DNA of 64,000 nucleotides from Syncephalis plumigaleata (GCA_025201365.1 JAIXMF010000021.1:124001-188000), one strand, 5' to 3'. Positions 14,213 to 25,520 are shown, counted from the first letter of the stretch. The notes: generated by a model not told the origin, from the sequence alone. Translations and numbers: made by a program.

Positions 14213-15434
14213 TTATTCGTAGAAACCACCTGGTGCATCTAGTATAATACATATTAGTACAATGCTTATTTATATTGTAAAAACAATCTACCAGGTACCT
14301 TCAATGGTTCCTATCATAACTGTCGTATTGTTATCATTACTCGCAGGAGATTCAACTCGATCGTAACCTAATTCATTATAGTTGTGTTATACGTAAATCA
14401 TTCATGAATAGAATCATTTGTAATGGATAGCTTACCCGATGGCTCTACATTCTCCTTGTCTATGACGCTATTTACTTGCTTATCGTCTAAGTTAATTCAT
14501 TAAATAGTAAGCTTCATGGTGGTAAGTTTCATTCTAATATGATTACCTGGTAAAGTGCCAGTTGACGTTTCTTGCATGGAAGTCTCCACGATTGTTTGAT
14601 CCTTGCGGCTGATACGGCATCGATAATCTGTCTAACCTCCTCCACACTCAAACTAGACATACTTTTTATCATCTCTTTTATATGATCCGCCTGCGTGGTT
14701 GACTCGCTACGTGGCAATTTCACGGTAGAGCATACGGTTGTACGTTTAACGGTAGTGGTAGGAGCAGCATCAGTATCAGGAGCATCAGTAGCGGCATCAG
14801 TAGCAGAACATCAGTAGGCACAGTAGTAGCAATAAAGTAGTAGCAGTAGCAGTAGTAGCAGTAGTATCAACGGGAGTAGTAGCATAAGTAGCAGCATTAG
14901 AAGCAGCATCGATAGCAGCAGTGGCATCAGTGCAGTAGCATCAGCAGAAGTAGCAGGCTGAACATGATCATCATTCTCTCGATTGATAGCGGATATATTT
15001 GCTGCTCGTTCATTTACGAAACTCTTATTGCTATCATGAATGCTACTAGTATTACTGCTACCACTAGTAGTGTTGGTATTACTACGACCACGACGATGAT
15101 CATGATCGTGATGACGACGACGACCACGAGAATATGGCAGTGTATGCGCCTTAATCGACTGGTTGTCCGGTTGTCGTGACGTGCTACCTGCTGCCACATT
15201 TGTCGTCTCGGTTTCCGGGTTCGTTTTCGGTTTAACAAAACGATTCTTAATCGTGTTCAGCTTATTGCGAAGCTTACTCGACGCCCGATGCAACTTGGAC
15301 TCGTCCTTGACCACTGCGACAGGTTCACGACCCCCCTCACCCTCCATGACCACCATTGTGGTGGGATGATATTCGGTAGAAATTGACTACTCGTATAATC
15401 CTTTGGCTTATCCCTAAAGATAGTGGACTCCATT
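14213..15434 (-). CDS. unknown protein with Ala/Thr/Asp low-complexity linker
   Basis: No family recognised. Reverse-strand exons can be traced: a 5' part (MESTIFRDKPKDY from the ATG at 15434, or MVVMEGEGGREPV from 15356, one base out of frame with each other), a basic segment (SKLRNKLNTIKNRFVKPK), an Arg/His-rich stretch, then a long triplet-repeat region (about 14760-14945) that reads Ala/Thr/Asp or Leu depending on frame. It resumes with SMSSLSVEEVRQIIDAVSAA, and short last exons end ESPASNDNNTTVMIGTIE, then DAPGGFYE and TAA. Splice signals at the 3' exons and the coherent coding ends argue for a real gene. The middle is uncertain because repeats hide frame breaks. Confidence 0.55.
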
Positions 15435-15707
15435 TTGAAGTTACGTTTTGCGTCAATGTAAAAGTAGTATTCGTGTAGTAAAAGGAAATGGTAATGAATT
15501 GTTTGCTCGTTGACATCAAATCAACCTGTTAATAAAAGTTATCAAGTGAATGAATGAATGAATGAGCAAATATATCTGTCGTGCATGTCATTGATTAATG
15601 ATTGTCTTCTTCCTTTTGCGTGACGTAGTTATTACATAAATTTATCATAGTACTACAATCATAGCAAATGATAGCACATTACTATAATTATCCGTTAATC
15701 ATTTTAT

Positions 15708-16682
15708 TCAGTTAGCTATATTTGTGGTAGTCACCAGAACTTGACGTAAGTATTGGCGTATACATTCTATTAATGCGTCTATCGAAATAGTATCATTAGG
15801 GGCGTGTGCAGCACCGTCAATGAGTTGCATTAGTATGTAGCGAGGATATACCTCATGATGACGCTTCATAATCGTCTCCAATTGCAAAGTATCCGGCACA
15901 TATTCATCACTTCCCGATTGAATCATACACAATGGTATTGATACTGATTCGTAGAGTGGTGCTAGATCTTCTCTAGTCAAATCCACCGAGAACATGTCAT
16001 CCTCGCCACTTGATGACACACATGTAACAAATGTATATTAGCGATAATCATATACAACTGCGAATACTAAACATTCATTCCACTTCTTACCCGCGTGCCA
16101 GTAACGACCAGAATCTATCTGCTGTAATGGGTGCATCTGGATAAGCGTGCACAGGCATCCAATGATGACCACGATTCGTTGCGCGTAATTCATTGGCCAG
16201 CGCTAGTGACTCGGTAAGATTAGACAAGTGAACGGTGTAATAATCACGATCCGATACGGCTCCCTGCAGAATACCGCCAAGAATACGTGTTCGATATTGG
16301 CCAGTACGCGCGTATCGTAGAACAATTTGACTACCCGTAGAATGGCCCATCAACACCACCTTCAACTGCGGGTTGTCCTCATACAACCGTTCTAGCAGAC
16401 AATCGAGTTCCTCGACGTCACGTCCCAGCAATCCCGTGCCATATCCAAGGTAAGAGGAGGATAGCACGGGCATGATTAAATCGCACTGCATATCCGCTAG
16501 TGCTCGGTCTAACGCCGTGGTAAACGGTAGTGCCAACGGTCCTTCCGTTAGTCCCGCTATTAAAATGAGGCAACATGAAGCGAGCTCATTCCGCGCAACA
16601 GATTGACGTAATGACCGCAAAGCAACGAGTGTGGCTTACTAGCGTGATATTGAAACAGAGTACCTTGCAACTGCTGCAGCAT
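15708..16682 (-). CDS. DUF1749 alpha/beta-hydrolase-like protein
   Basis: Belongs to the DUF1749 group of predicted alpha/beta hydrolases found in fungi and plants; substrate unknown. The start at 16682 reads MLQQLQGTLFQYHASKP; near 16633 one C seems lost from a CCC run, after which LVALRSLRQSVARNELA continues. The nucleophile elbow is visible as VVLMGHSTGSQIVL (Ser in GHSTG), preceded by LGYGTGLLGRDVEELDCLL. An intron with donor near 16090 joins a second exon containing PLCMIQSGSDEYVP (likely acid residue) and LIDGAAHAPND (likely catalytic His). The protein ends at the stop at 15708. Confidence 0.85.
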
Positions 16683-16836
16683 GATAATAGAGATATGGAA
16701 AGCGAGCAAATAAAAAGAAATAATAACAAATAGATGAACAATTCTTGATTTATTAACAAATGATACATCGAATGAACTAGATTGCCATCTACTACTACTA
16801 CTACTCTACAGAAGTTACGCGTTCAACGATGTACAT

Positions 16837-17103
16837 TCACTGATGTGATATTGATCCTGCAGAGCAATCCTCGCAACGGCAACGATCATGACGACATGCG
16901 CAAAGACCAAATGTCGTGCACGTACACAAGTCGTCATGATCCACTTGATAGTCGCAATGATACTGCTTACTCCTTGGTTGGTTTAATGTTTTAGACGTAT
17001 TTACATTGGTAGCATTAGCATTGACACTACTATTGCCACCACTATCTATGGCTGTTTCATCTTCCAGATACCTGAAGATGTGCGATGGTCCACGAGTATT
17101 CAT
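16837..17103 (-). CDS. small cysteine-rich protein, possibly metallothionein-like
   Basis: An 88-codon frame on the reverse strand between the DUF1749 and PDK-type genes. The C-terminal third is packed with cysteines: CTCTTFGLCACRHDRCRCED followed by C, a pattern of CxC pairs and CxxC reminiscent of metal-binding metallothioneins. The N-terminal half is Asn/Ser/Thr-rich and unremarkable. No family match can be claimed. Possible splice sites (for example GTATCT near 17069) mean the true N-terminus could differ. It might be chance, but eight Cys in 21 residues is unusual in this AT-rich DNA. Confidence 0.35.
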   Translation of the reverse strand: MNTRGPSHIFRYLEDETAIDSGGNSSVNANATNVNTSKTLNQPRSKQYHCDYQVDHDDLCTCTTFGLCACRHDRCRCEDCSAGSISHQ

Positions 17104-17444
17104 TGTAAGCGTAGAAATAATCGAGCAATTAATCGAATAAAAACTATTAGTAAAAACATGATTATGCTCGCTCTGTTCTAGATGATTTTAAACGATACAA
17201 CCTGTGTTGTTATGTTGTTCACACGGTTTTTAATGATGACGATATTCTACGTAATTGGCATGCATTTATTTACTTATTTAAATGATACCAATACTAATGA
17301 TTCATAGTGAATATATACTATGAAAGTTACGCATTGAAAAGACAGACAGATAGGTAGATTGGTAGATAGATAGATAGAGTAATAATAGTATTCCTCTACC
17401 ATAACCAATCAATATGATGTTGTGTGGTGATGATCAGATCGTAA

Positions 17445-19213
17445 TTAGATCTCGAGTTCCTTGGCTGGTGGCGGTATAATCCAAAAATTACGATCAATGG
17501 CATCGGCCACTTCTGGACTTGGTGGAAAGTTCTCCAAACAAGTGTCGGTGCGAGCCAAATGAACGTAGACATCAGTGCCATGTCCCTCCATCGATACTAG
17601 ATCGAGATCACCGCCAAAGTAGCGGGCAGCAAGACGAGCCACCGGCAATCCACGTCCAAATCCGAAGCCTGGCATGCAACTAAGATTGCTCGAGTCACCA
17701 TTGCCACTGCTGGGTTGCATGGCAAATGGACATAACGAACGGAAGTTGCCATTGGCATCGGCTACCGCTTTAGAGGCAGCGGTGGTAAGATTGCCGGTAT
17801 GTAAATGGGCCTGCACGACATCCTCCCAGTTATACCACCATAGACGCTCCACTTGACGAGCTGGCGTGCCACCGGCCATATCCGATATCTTGAAACTTAC
17901 ATCCTCCTCGCCATTGACCATGACCACTTTTACAGGAGGTGGCATAAGATGACGAGATGATGACATGCTATTACTATTACTATTATTACTATTGTTATTG
18001 ACTGCTGTCTTGAAATGATGCTCGACTGTGCCGCGCAAGGCAAAGGTGATTGTCTCGTAAAGGATACGTCGTAGATGCTCTGGAATGTAGGTGGCGGAGA
18101 CATTTGGATCAGGAGCAATGAACTGCACCTCGGGAACAGATTGACCGTACATGGTGGAGCAACTACGACGAGCATCTTCAATGGCTTGTCGAGCAATCTC
18201 ATACGGCTGAACGACATCGACTAGCGTGCGGCGATGATCACATAGCGTCAAATGATTGCCGATGAGCATGTGCGTGCCTAGGTGAGCCGAGAAGAATCTT
18301 CCCAGGATACGTTGCGTTTGTCGCGTGTCCTCATTGTGTTCCAGACTCGACAGCGGGTTGACTCCCTCGCCCAAAGTAAGAATAGAATGACGTTGCCGCT
18401 CGCGTACCTTACGTAGTACATCGGTGAATCCCATGGCTTGCTCTGCCGTTTCGGGTGCCGGTGTAGTCAAGAGTAGCTGTATATCAGTGACGTACTGATG
18501 GATGACGCGTTCCACCACCTTAGTACGTAAGATGGAATGACGAGATGACGCAAGCGCTTCCGACTGTGGCAGAGTAGCATCGAGGAGAGCCACGCTCTGT
18601 CCAAGACGTATGGGCAATTCTTCGTGGAGGAACCGAGCCGGTGCTATTAACGCGGATCCATCTTGGCTTGCCAACACCTCACGATTCCTTGTAAACATCT
18701 CCTTGAGCTGTGAAGAACCACCAATAAAATCGATGAAACGATACAGTTACCAAAAAAGGAAATTAGCATTATTCCATGCATATCGTTGATTCTCTCACAT
18801 CAACCGTATCAACGCCAACATCAACATCAATATTGCTATTAACTTTCTACTTACCGAGATGCGCGTTACAGCTGCAGTGGTGAGACGATGTGCCAGACTG
18901 GAGGGCAGCATTCGTAGAGCTGTTACAGCAGGTTTCATACTGATATACTGATGGCAAGTTTAATCAAACAATCAATCAATCAACTAATAGAGTATGGAAA
19001 CAGGGTAGAGGATGGAGTAGACTTTCAGTTAAACTGATTGCGCTAACGAATAAACCAAAGGAGTAGCAACTGTAATAGCAGTGATAATAATAGTAATAAT
19101 AGGGATAATAACTAACGAATATGTTTTATCGGTGTTTCTTCAGGTAAACGAGGTAATTTGTGTGCGAATTGTAGAGCCATATCGAATGATGAGCAATGGA
19201 GCCGAATAGTCAT
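17445..19213 (-). CDS. mitochondrial protein kinase of the PDK/BCKDK family
   Basis: These GHKL-fold kinases phosphorylate and switch off pyruvate or branched-chain 2-oxoacid dehydrogenase. Three reverse-strand exons are proposed: about 19123-19213 (MALQFAHKLPRLPEETPIKH), about 18855-18938 (KPAVTALRMLPSSLAHRL) and 17445-18707. Family marks include FLHEELPIRLGQSVALLDA, HLGTHMLIGNHLTL, SDMAGGTPARQVERLWW (G1 box), MPGFGFGRGLPVARLAARYF (G2 box) and GHGTDVYVHL. In the N box (ILYETITFALRGTVEHH) the usual Mg-binding Asn appears replaced by Phe, and the G2 box carries two extra residues. A Ser/Asn-rich insert lies at about 17965-18000. The PDK or BCKDK choice is left open; the start could be 19180. 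Confidence 0.85.
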
Positions 19214-19985
19214 TGCTGTATAATAAAAACCAAATAAGAAAGAAAGAGAGAGAGAGAGCCAAAGTAAATAAAAAGTATGCCAAAATAAAGCTATAGCCTA
19301 TATAGTTAAGTGCTGTTTAAACCAGATAGCCAAAAGAGTATACGCGCAAATAAAAAAGAAGGATTTAGAAAGCCATGTTGACCAAGAGTAAATCAAATAA
19401 GAAACCAGTAGAAAAAAAATAGAATAGAGAAAGAACACCGCTAGGAAGCATGACGCGAATTAGCAGACCTATTTAAATGCAAGCGTGGTGAGGGGAATAA
19501 TAGCAGCAGCAGCAGTAGTGGTGGTAATAATAGGTGGACGAGTGAATGAATGAGTACTGGGGCAAATATTACATCCAGCATCCGTATTCGTCATATGTTC
19601 ACCTCGTTCACTACCATTGGTTTGGCAGTCGGCTGAGTGGAATCCGATATCCGACGCAAATCCTCCAATTTAGAAGCATGCCACTTCACAAGTAAAGCGC
19701 AGCATGGCACAATAGTAATAGCAATGAATTCGGCAAAAATCGTCTACTTCTGGCCAGCAAGTAAAGAAGCGAGAATATAACGGGATGTTTATTTATTTTT
19801 TCTTTTGTTTATTCCAATGTGGTAGCTATGGCCACGATAATAATAAAAATAGACTTGAGAATAAGAAGTGAACAGATGATATTGTATTTGCTTGTAGAAC
19901 GGTTAGATTGCTATCACTAACAGAGATCACATCATGTATAGACGAGTATAATGTAGTCAGTGTTTGATACGAGAATAATCTATTT
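19214..19985. other. intergenic, no gene seen
   Basis: Reverse-strand 5' flank of the PDK-type gene, with an AG run near 19243-19258, A-rich stretches and AGC triplets near 19500. Nothing codes convincingly. Confidence 0.5.
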
Positions 19986-21699
19986 ATTTGAAGTGGGACG
20001 TGAATGAAATAAAAGAAAAGAAGAATAAAGCAATAACCATTTAGTATTGATGCTTCTTCGTTTTCGTTCTACCTATTAGCAGCGTCTCATTGTTTTATTA
20101 CGTACAATAGGAGGGAAATAATGCATTTCAGAGCAAGTATTTTTACTGCCATTGGTGCTGGACTGTCACAGTTATTCTCATCGAACGATCACACTTCTCG
20201 GTCAGCATCGAATGGTAACTGCATGTCTTGATTAGAGAAGCCATCCGCTCAGTTCGACTAACTAGGTGTATATCGCTAGTAGATGTGCAATTCCATGGGA
20301 TACCCCTTCGTACACCAACTGATTTTGGAGTTACGGTAAAGAAAGTGCTGTCATCTTTCCAAGGGGCCAGTTTTGCCGAGGGAACTTATCAACGAGGCCA
20401 ATCGAAACATAAAGAGAAGGTTATAATATTCTGTGGCACTGATGCCACTCGATACACAACCTATCGTGTTTTCCGGGTAACTACACTATGCCAGCTAGTG
20501 TTGTCACGCTCATTAACCACTAATGATCGATAGAGTTTTGAGATTTTGCCACCGCCTGCAGACCCGAGTATTGCTGAGGCTAGACGGTTTTTCTGGTCGC
20601 CATCCGTTGCCTTCAATACCAATACGGGTCATCGATGCTATATCGTTCCCACATGGATACACTGCCACGACAGCCTGGAGCATGGTCTTGCAGGCTTCAC
20701 TAGCAATACGAATACAGCTAAGAAAGTACTTTCACAAATATCGCAAGGTAAATGGCGGCGGTAGAACTCGGTACAGATATTCATTAACGCTTATTCCACT
20801 AGCCGTGCAATACATGTGGCATATGGGATGGGCATACCATAGAAATATAAGCGAAGGTATAGCTTCCACGTCATTTTAACGCTTGTAATAATAACACCGC
20901 TACTTCATTATTAGGTGCCTGTCTTACCTCGAACAAGGACGTGCTCTTTACCAGTTATCGCCACACGTATTCATCGAATTTCATCGAGTTCCCACCAAAT
21001 GATAGAAGGCTCGAGATTGCCGCGTCAAACGAAAAGCTTTGGTATTCGCTGGCGGAATATTATACGTATACAAAAAAGTATCACGCATTACCTGAAAGTT
21101 TCATACTAGTCGTTCAGAGGGAATACGCTCATTTGAGGTTGTCGCCACCTGCGGACATCTCCTATGGAAGAATCTCCAATGGTACGCCTTTTGTAGATGA
21201 CGTTCCACCTCCACCTTACCAGGCCACTTCATTATGAGGATATCTGTATGGTATGACGCGTAATTCATTAAGTAGTAAAGAAGTAACTATTGAGCTGTAT
21301 CGATGTAATGGTCAGAATATTATATATTTATTCAATAAATGAACCAGCCATTATTTGATATTTATGTAATAGGACCATGGATGAATAGACGTAAGGGACT
21401 TGTAGATATACTACACGATAGCTGCCAATAATGGAGCGTGCATGTCATTATTATTCTGACTTGATTGTCACATCCATACAAATGTCATTCATTATCATAA
21501 CATTTACATGACATGTTCATTTGTATGTCATCTATCATTGTTCATTCCATTGTCAATTGACATGATCGATACTGATTGCAATGCATCACGACATGTCATC
21601 GAATGATCCCACAGTTATAGGGACGTGTCAATGAAGCATGAACATACTTGATGATATCTATAATGCTATATGACATTCATCCAATCAATATGATCATTG
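19986..21699 (+). repeat. left arm of a 1.7-kb inverted duplication
   Basis: Nearly the same sequence, reverse-complemented, fills 32752-34450. Homology starts at the ATTTGAAG word (left 19986, right end 34450), covers a complete gene with its flanks, and fades after the TGATCA word near 21699. Differences are scattered substitutions and a few indels, mostly outside exons. The arms are about 11 kb apart and the genes point towards each other. No target-site duplication or transposase is visible, so this looks like a segmental duplication with inversion. Confidence 0.93.
20121..21237 (+). CDS. kinase-like (pseudokinase?) protein, left inverted-repeat copy
   Basis: Five exons, 20121-20214, 20283-20476, 20534-20747, 20803-20856 and 20915-21237, give 292 aa with perfect phase and GT-AG introns of 54-68 nt; the apparent stops in the unspliced frame all lie in introns. 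Exon 1 codes a hydrophobic leader (MHFRASIFTAIGAGLSQLF). Exon 4 is exactly 54 nt, phase 1-1, and reads QYMWHMGWAYHRNIS, aligning with the catalytic-loop exon of the kinase genes at 22051 and 41958 (IHGDL, AHGDI). The catalytic Asp is Asn here and no DFG-like motif is seen. A segment like kinase helix F (KLWYSLAEYY) follows, and the tail has a PPPPY motif. No named family is recognised; kinase kinship is inferred from gene structure and spacing. Confidence 0.75.
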
Positions 21700-22050
21700 C
21701 TCAAGTATCACTCCCTCATACATACACGTTTACTACATGTAAATCAAATGGCATACTTCTGGTATTATCATTCTATTATGTAAGTATGAGATCCCCCATT
21801 AGCAGATGCTTTTTTTTGTTTAGCATCCGCCCCATGTTATTTACCACAATGCGAATGTCATTAATGCCACATCAAACAATACTTTGCATAGCCAGAATCT
21901 ATCTGCCAAATAATAAAAAGTTCTGCTAATAATAGTATATCAATAATGATGTTAATGAATACGCAAATTTATTTATTAATAAGAACAAAAGGTAATGACT
22001 AACAGTGTTTGTCGGTTGGAAAAAACTCTGTAATAATGTTTCCATTATAA
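21700..22050. other. intergenic, no gene seen
   Basis: Between the left repeat arm and the 3' end of the reverse-strand kinase gene. AT-rich; a weak open frame at 21648-21929 crosses the repeat border and is judged spurious. Confidence 0.45.
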
Positions 22051-23315
22051 CTAGGACTTGCGTGGCGGTAGCCCTCTTAATGCGAATATAGGAGAGGAGC
22101 AGATAAATGGATCAGATTGGGTTGTGTAATACACTTTAAGAAGATAAAGTATTGCAGGACTGGCTGCATTTACATCACCTAGTTGTACCTTGGCATAACG
22201 CTCTTCTTCCCGAAGCCTTTCTAAATAATCTTGCGCGCTTTCGTAGTTCAATACAAAGCTAGGATCGAAAGGGTTCTCTCCATCCTCGAGATAAACAAAT
22301 ACGTTTAAAAATCCAGCTATCGCATCCTTAAGAAGCTTATTACAGCTCAGGTATTGTTGAGGTGGCTTAGGCGATAAATGTCTCTGGTCCTTCGGGTTTA
22401 TAGGTTGCCAGCCTTGTTTTCCTTTAATTATGGTCGCTAAATCAAAATCAATGATCCTTACACCAGCTATTTTACCAGTTGTATCTTTCTCTAGCATGAC
22501 ATCTATATTCCATTGTTAGCGTATTTCATGATAAGAATGTTTACTTACTTCTCGGAAACAAATCACCATGAATAATACCAGCATTGTAAAGGTAAATTGC
22601 ACCTACAAAGCAATCAGTAAACATGTTATATATGAATAAGCATAATGCTTACCTTTAATAACTTCAGGTAATACCTTGACACCAATAAGAAATGCCTGAG
22701 ATATGGTTACTTTTGTGAAGTAGTCTTCTAGTGTTTCACCATTGATATAGCTGTAAATATGGCAGAAGTATTTATTGCCATTGGCTTCTTCAAAGCCAAA
22801 TTGATGCAACGGATCCATAACATTTTCTCGACCTATTGCGTAGTCGCCTGTCAACCTCTTTGCTTCCATTAATGCCTATTTTATGCCATATGGTGAGCGG
22901 ACTATTTGACTAATAGATCGATTCACTTACTTTGAATGCGTATACTTCTGCTATATTCTTTTCAAATACATCCACTTTAGATCCCTTTGCTTTGCTTGAT
23001 ACTTGATCGCATTTCATAAAGCCTTTTTGGTTGTTCCAAATTACGTGAGCTAGTCTAAGCTGATCTTTATTTCCACCGCGCCATTCTATAGTCGATAGTC
23101 CGAACTCTTTATGCTTTGCCATTACATGTTGCTGGGCAAAAGTAATAGGAAGAGTATTAGCACCTATAAACAAGTTAGCAGACATCGGATAGACCACATA
23201 TGAATAACTTGCCATCTTTGAGAACACCAAAGACTGAATGAGCGCTGGGTAACTGGGATAACAATGCTAAAGCACAAGTGCTAATAGCCAATGTAGAATG
23301 TAGAGTTACTCGCAT
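22051..23315 (-). CDS. kinase-like protein with signal peptide (HGD loop)
   Basis: Five reverse-strand exons, 23213-23315, 22931-23163, 22653-22875, 22549-22602 and 22051-22502, give 354 aa in perfect phase. Exon 1 is a signal peptide (STLAISTCALALLSQLPSAH). The first intron begins GCAAGT and is proposed as GC-AG, because only that donor keeps frame; another GC-AG intron lies in NTH1. Kinase marks: possible ATP-site Lys in GFMKCDQ, helix-C Glu in LMEAKRL, catalytic loop IIHGDLFPRN, metal-binding motif as IIDFDLA (DFD for DFG). The 54-nt exon 4 is phase 1-1, as at 20803 and 42658. No clear APE motif is seen, so activity is uncertain. Signal peptide plus kinase fold suggests export or an extracytosolic role. 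Confidence 0.8.
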
Positions 23316-23449
23316 ATTGTTCGTTATGGCTTAAGAGCAAAGAAGTGGATGTGCTTATGTTGTGCGTGTAAATGAGAAGAGAATAGTGAGCTATTGACTT
23401 GTTCACATCAAATGGCTGCTCATTTATAGGTGAGTAGTTGATGGCCACA
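23316..23449. other. 5' flank of the reverse-strand kinase gene
   Basis: Short AT-rich region upstream of the kinase ATG, running into the 155-bp tandem repeats. No clear promoter element is recognised. Confidence 0.35.
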
Positions 23450-23960
23450 GTATTGAAGTGTTTTCAAACGGTGTATCAAATAACCAAGCCATGAAATTGT
23501 TGGCCTCATGTAATTTCGAATGATAGATATTAGGCGACATTTACGGTGCTCATTTATGGCTGTAGTTCTGTTACAGCTAACAGGAGTAAAATCCAAAATA
23601 GTGCATTGGAATGTTCCTCAAACGATGTATCAAATAAACGAGCCATGAAATTGTTGGCCTCATGTAACTTCGAATGATATATATTAGGCGGCATTTACGG
23701 TACTCATTTATAGCTGTGGTTCTGTTACAGCTAACATGAGTGAAATCCAGAATAATATATTGGGATGCCTTTCAAAACGAAGTATCAAATAAACGAGCCA
23801 TGGAATTGTTTGCCTTGTGTAGTTGCTAATTATAGATATTGAATGACATTATGGTATTGGCCTTATTGCAAACCAACATGGATAAAGGCCATAATAGTTG
23901 TTGAGGACTATTAGGGTCCTGATTCTGTTACAGCCAGCGTGAATGAAATCCATAATGGTG
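23450..23960 (+). repeat. tandem repeat, about 155-bp unit, three copies
   Basis: The word ATGRAATTGTTKGCCT recurs at 23491, 23645 and 23800, and TCTGTTACAGC recurs with the same spacing near 23568, 23722 and 23926. The first two units match closely (154 bp apart); the third is diverged and longer. Each unit also contains CTCATTTAT and ATCAAATAA(A/C). It lies directly upstream of the reverse-strand kinase gene. Noncoding. Confidence 0.85.
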
Positions 23961-24240
23961 TATTGAATTCAGCTGCAATTGAAACATGCATGATTGATAT
24001 TGAAATGCAATGGAATTCGAATTAGTTTCAACAATAGCTCGATCTACATGATACATTGGTATGCAACTAGCTAACATTAGAGCATTCGAGATAATAGACA
24101 AGTCATTGAATACACTCCAACTATGATGGCAATGACCATTAAACCATTGTTTCTACTTGTAAGCCATGCTGTCATTCAGTTATAGTTCATGATTCAAGTA
24201 TTAGGTAGTAGTAGTGTATCCATGTCAATGCACGCACGAT

Positions 24241-25520
24241 CATGTCAGATAGTCAGTATCTATTGTGTTGTTCGATGATTTGCTATACAATTCATTACAA
24301 TGACTACAGGTAAATATACATCCATTGATATTAATGCATAATCAGTGAGTGGATGAGTGATATATTCTAGTTGATTGTATACTGCTGATAGCTGAATATG
24401 AATGATAGGAATAGCAGTGGTAGTAGTAGTAGCTAGTTGTATTGGTTGAAAACAAAGTATGTTCAATAGAGTGTAGAGAATACAGCGATATGTATGAAGT
24501 TGATATGGTGTTTATTGGCTGAATGAGAATAGAAGCAGAGAGACAAGTAGTATGGATAGCAGTAGAAGTGAATAGAGCGAATGAGCACATATGCTTATAG
24601 AATACAAACAAATAAACAAATAAACAGAGTTGACAGAACAAGAAAGAGGAGCAGCAGCAGCAGCTAGTGAATAGAGTGAATACCGCGTATACACCACTTA
24701 CCGTGTAGAATACAAATAAACAATAGAGATACAAGTGTATGAATAGAGTAGTGGGCGAGTAAGCGAACGAGCTATCAGTACAAGCAACAAGCAGTGCTAT
24801 CAATAAACTATTGAGAAGCAGTGTTCGTTGTGAGTGATATTAACTAAACAATATGTTTTAGCAAGTGGCATACTGCCGGGAGAAGCTATAGCAGTACATT
24901 CCTGGTCGACTAACCTGCATGTACGCATATAAAGCTACTCCTAGTAGTCAATACAGGCTGATGACGATACGCATACAGACTGGTAAACAAACAGTGTGAG
25001 TATTCCATAGGAGCATACAGTGATAGAATACGGGTAACTGGTACGGATCTGACGAGAGTGCAGTATCGTAGTTTGATAAACAAGGGAGAGGGTCAACAAG
25101 TAGCAGGAGTATCGTGCACAGGTACAAGCACCAGACTAGAATACAAATAAACAGTGTAGCCTTATCGTGTACGAGTGTTATAGAGTGGAGGACAAGCACA
25201 GCGAAATAAAGTGCGTATAACGTGTAATTGCAGTGGCTGTCCGTAGAGAAGCACCACAAGCTGCAAAGAAGTAAAGGCAATAGAGAAAACGAATAGAACG
25301 CGTAAACGTATGACGTGGCGTTGACTTATTGCTAGAGCAGCAGCAACAACAACAATAGGAATAGGAATATACGAATAGTGAAGGTGACCGAGAACAACAA
25401 ACGAGCAATGAGAAGAGGAGTACAGGTATGGGAGTGTATTCAGGTAAGAGACGTGTAGTGTTAGCGTAGCGAGGAGCAAGTGGAGAGTGGCTAACAGGGA
25501 AAGACGGGTAGAGGAATGAG
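24241..25520. other. long noncoding stretch with repeated words
   Basis: Purine-rich on the + strand (pyrimidine-rich on the reverse), like the leaders before other genes here. The word TAGAATACAAATAAAC or a close variant occurs near 24598, 24708 and 25138, and GAATAGAG/GAGCGAATGAG words recur. Open frames on the reverse strand are Leu/Ser/Tyr-rich artefacts of composition. It could be a long leader or a noncoding transcript; nothing codes. Confidence 0.5.

Noticed and set aside
20215-20235. A 21-nt ultra-short intron (GTAACT to TTAG).
   Set aside because: It leaves the frame closed; the longer intron 20215-20282 with a CTAAC branch word joins exactly in phase in both copies.
20531-20850. 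In-frame TAG codons in the duplicated gene, conserved in both copies, suggesting stop-codon reassignment.
   Set aside because: Each lies inside a proper GT-AG intron with a branch-site-like word; removing the introns gives a perfect 292-aa frame. Other genes here end with TAG.
23450-23960. CRISPR-like array.
   Set aside because: The 155-bp unit is repeated as a whole, with no short repeat/unique spacer pattern, in a eukaryotic context.
24342-25479. Leu/Ser/Tyr-rich reverse-strand reading frames.
   Set aside because: Composition artefacts of a pyrimidine-rich tract; several frames are open at once and none has a domain.
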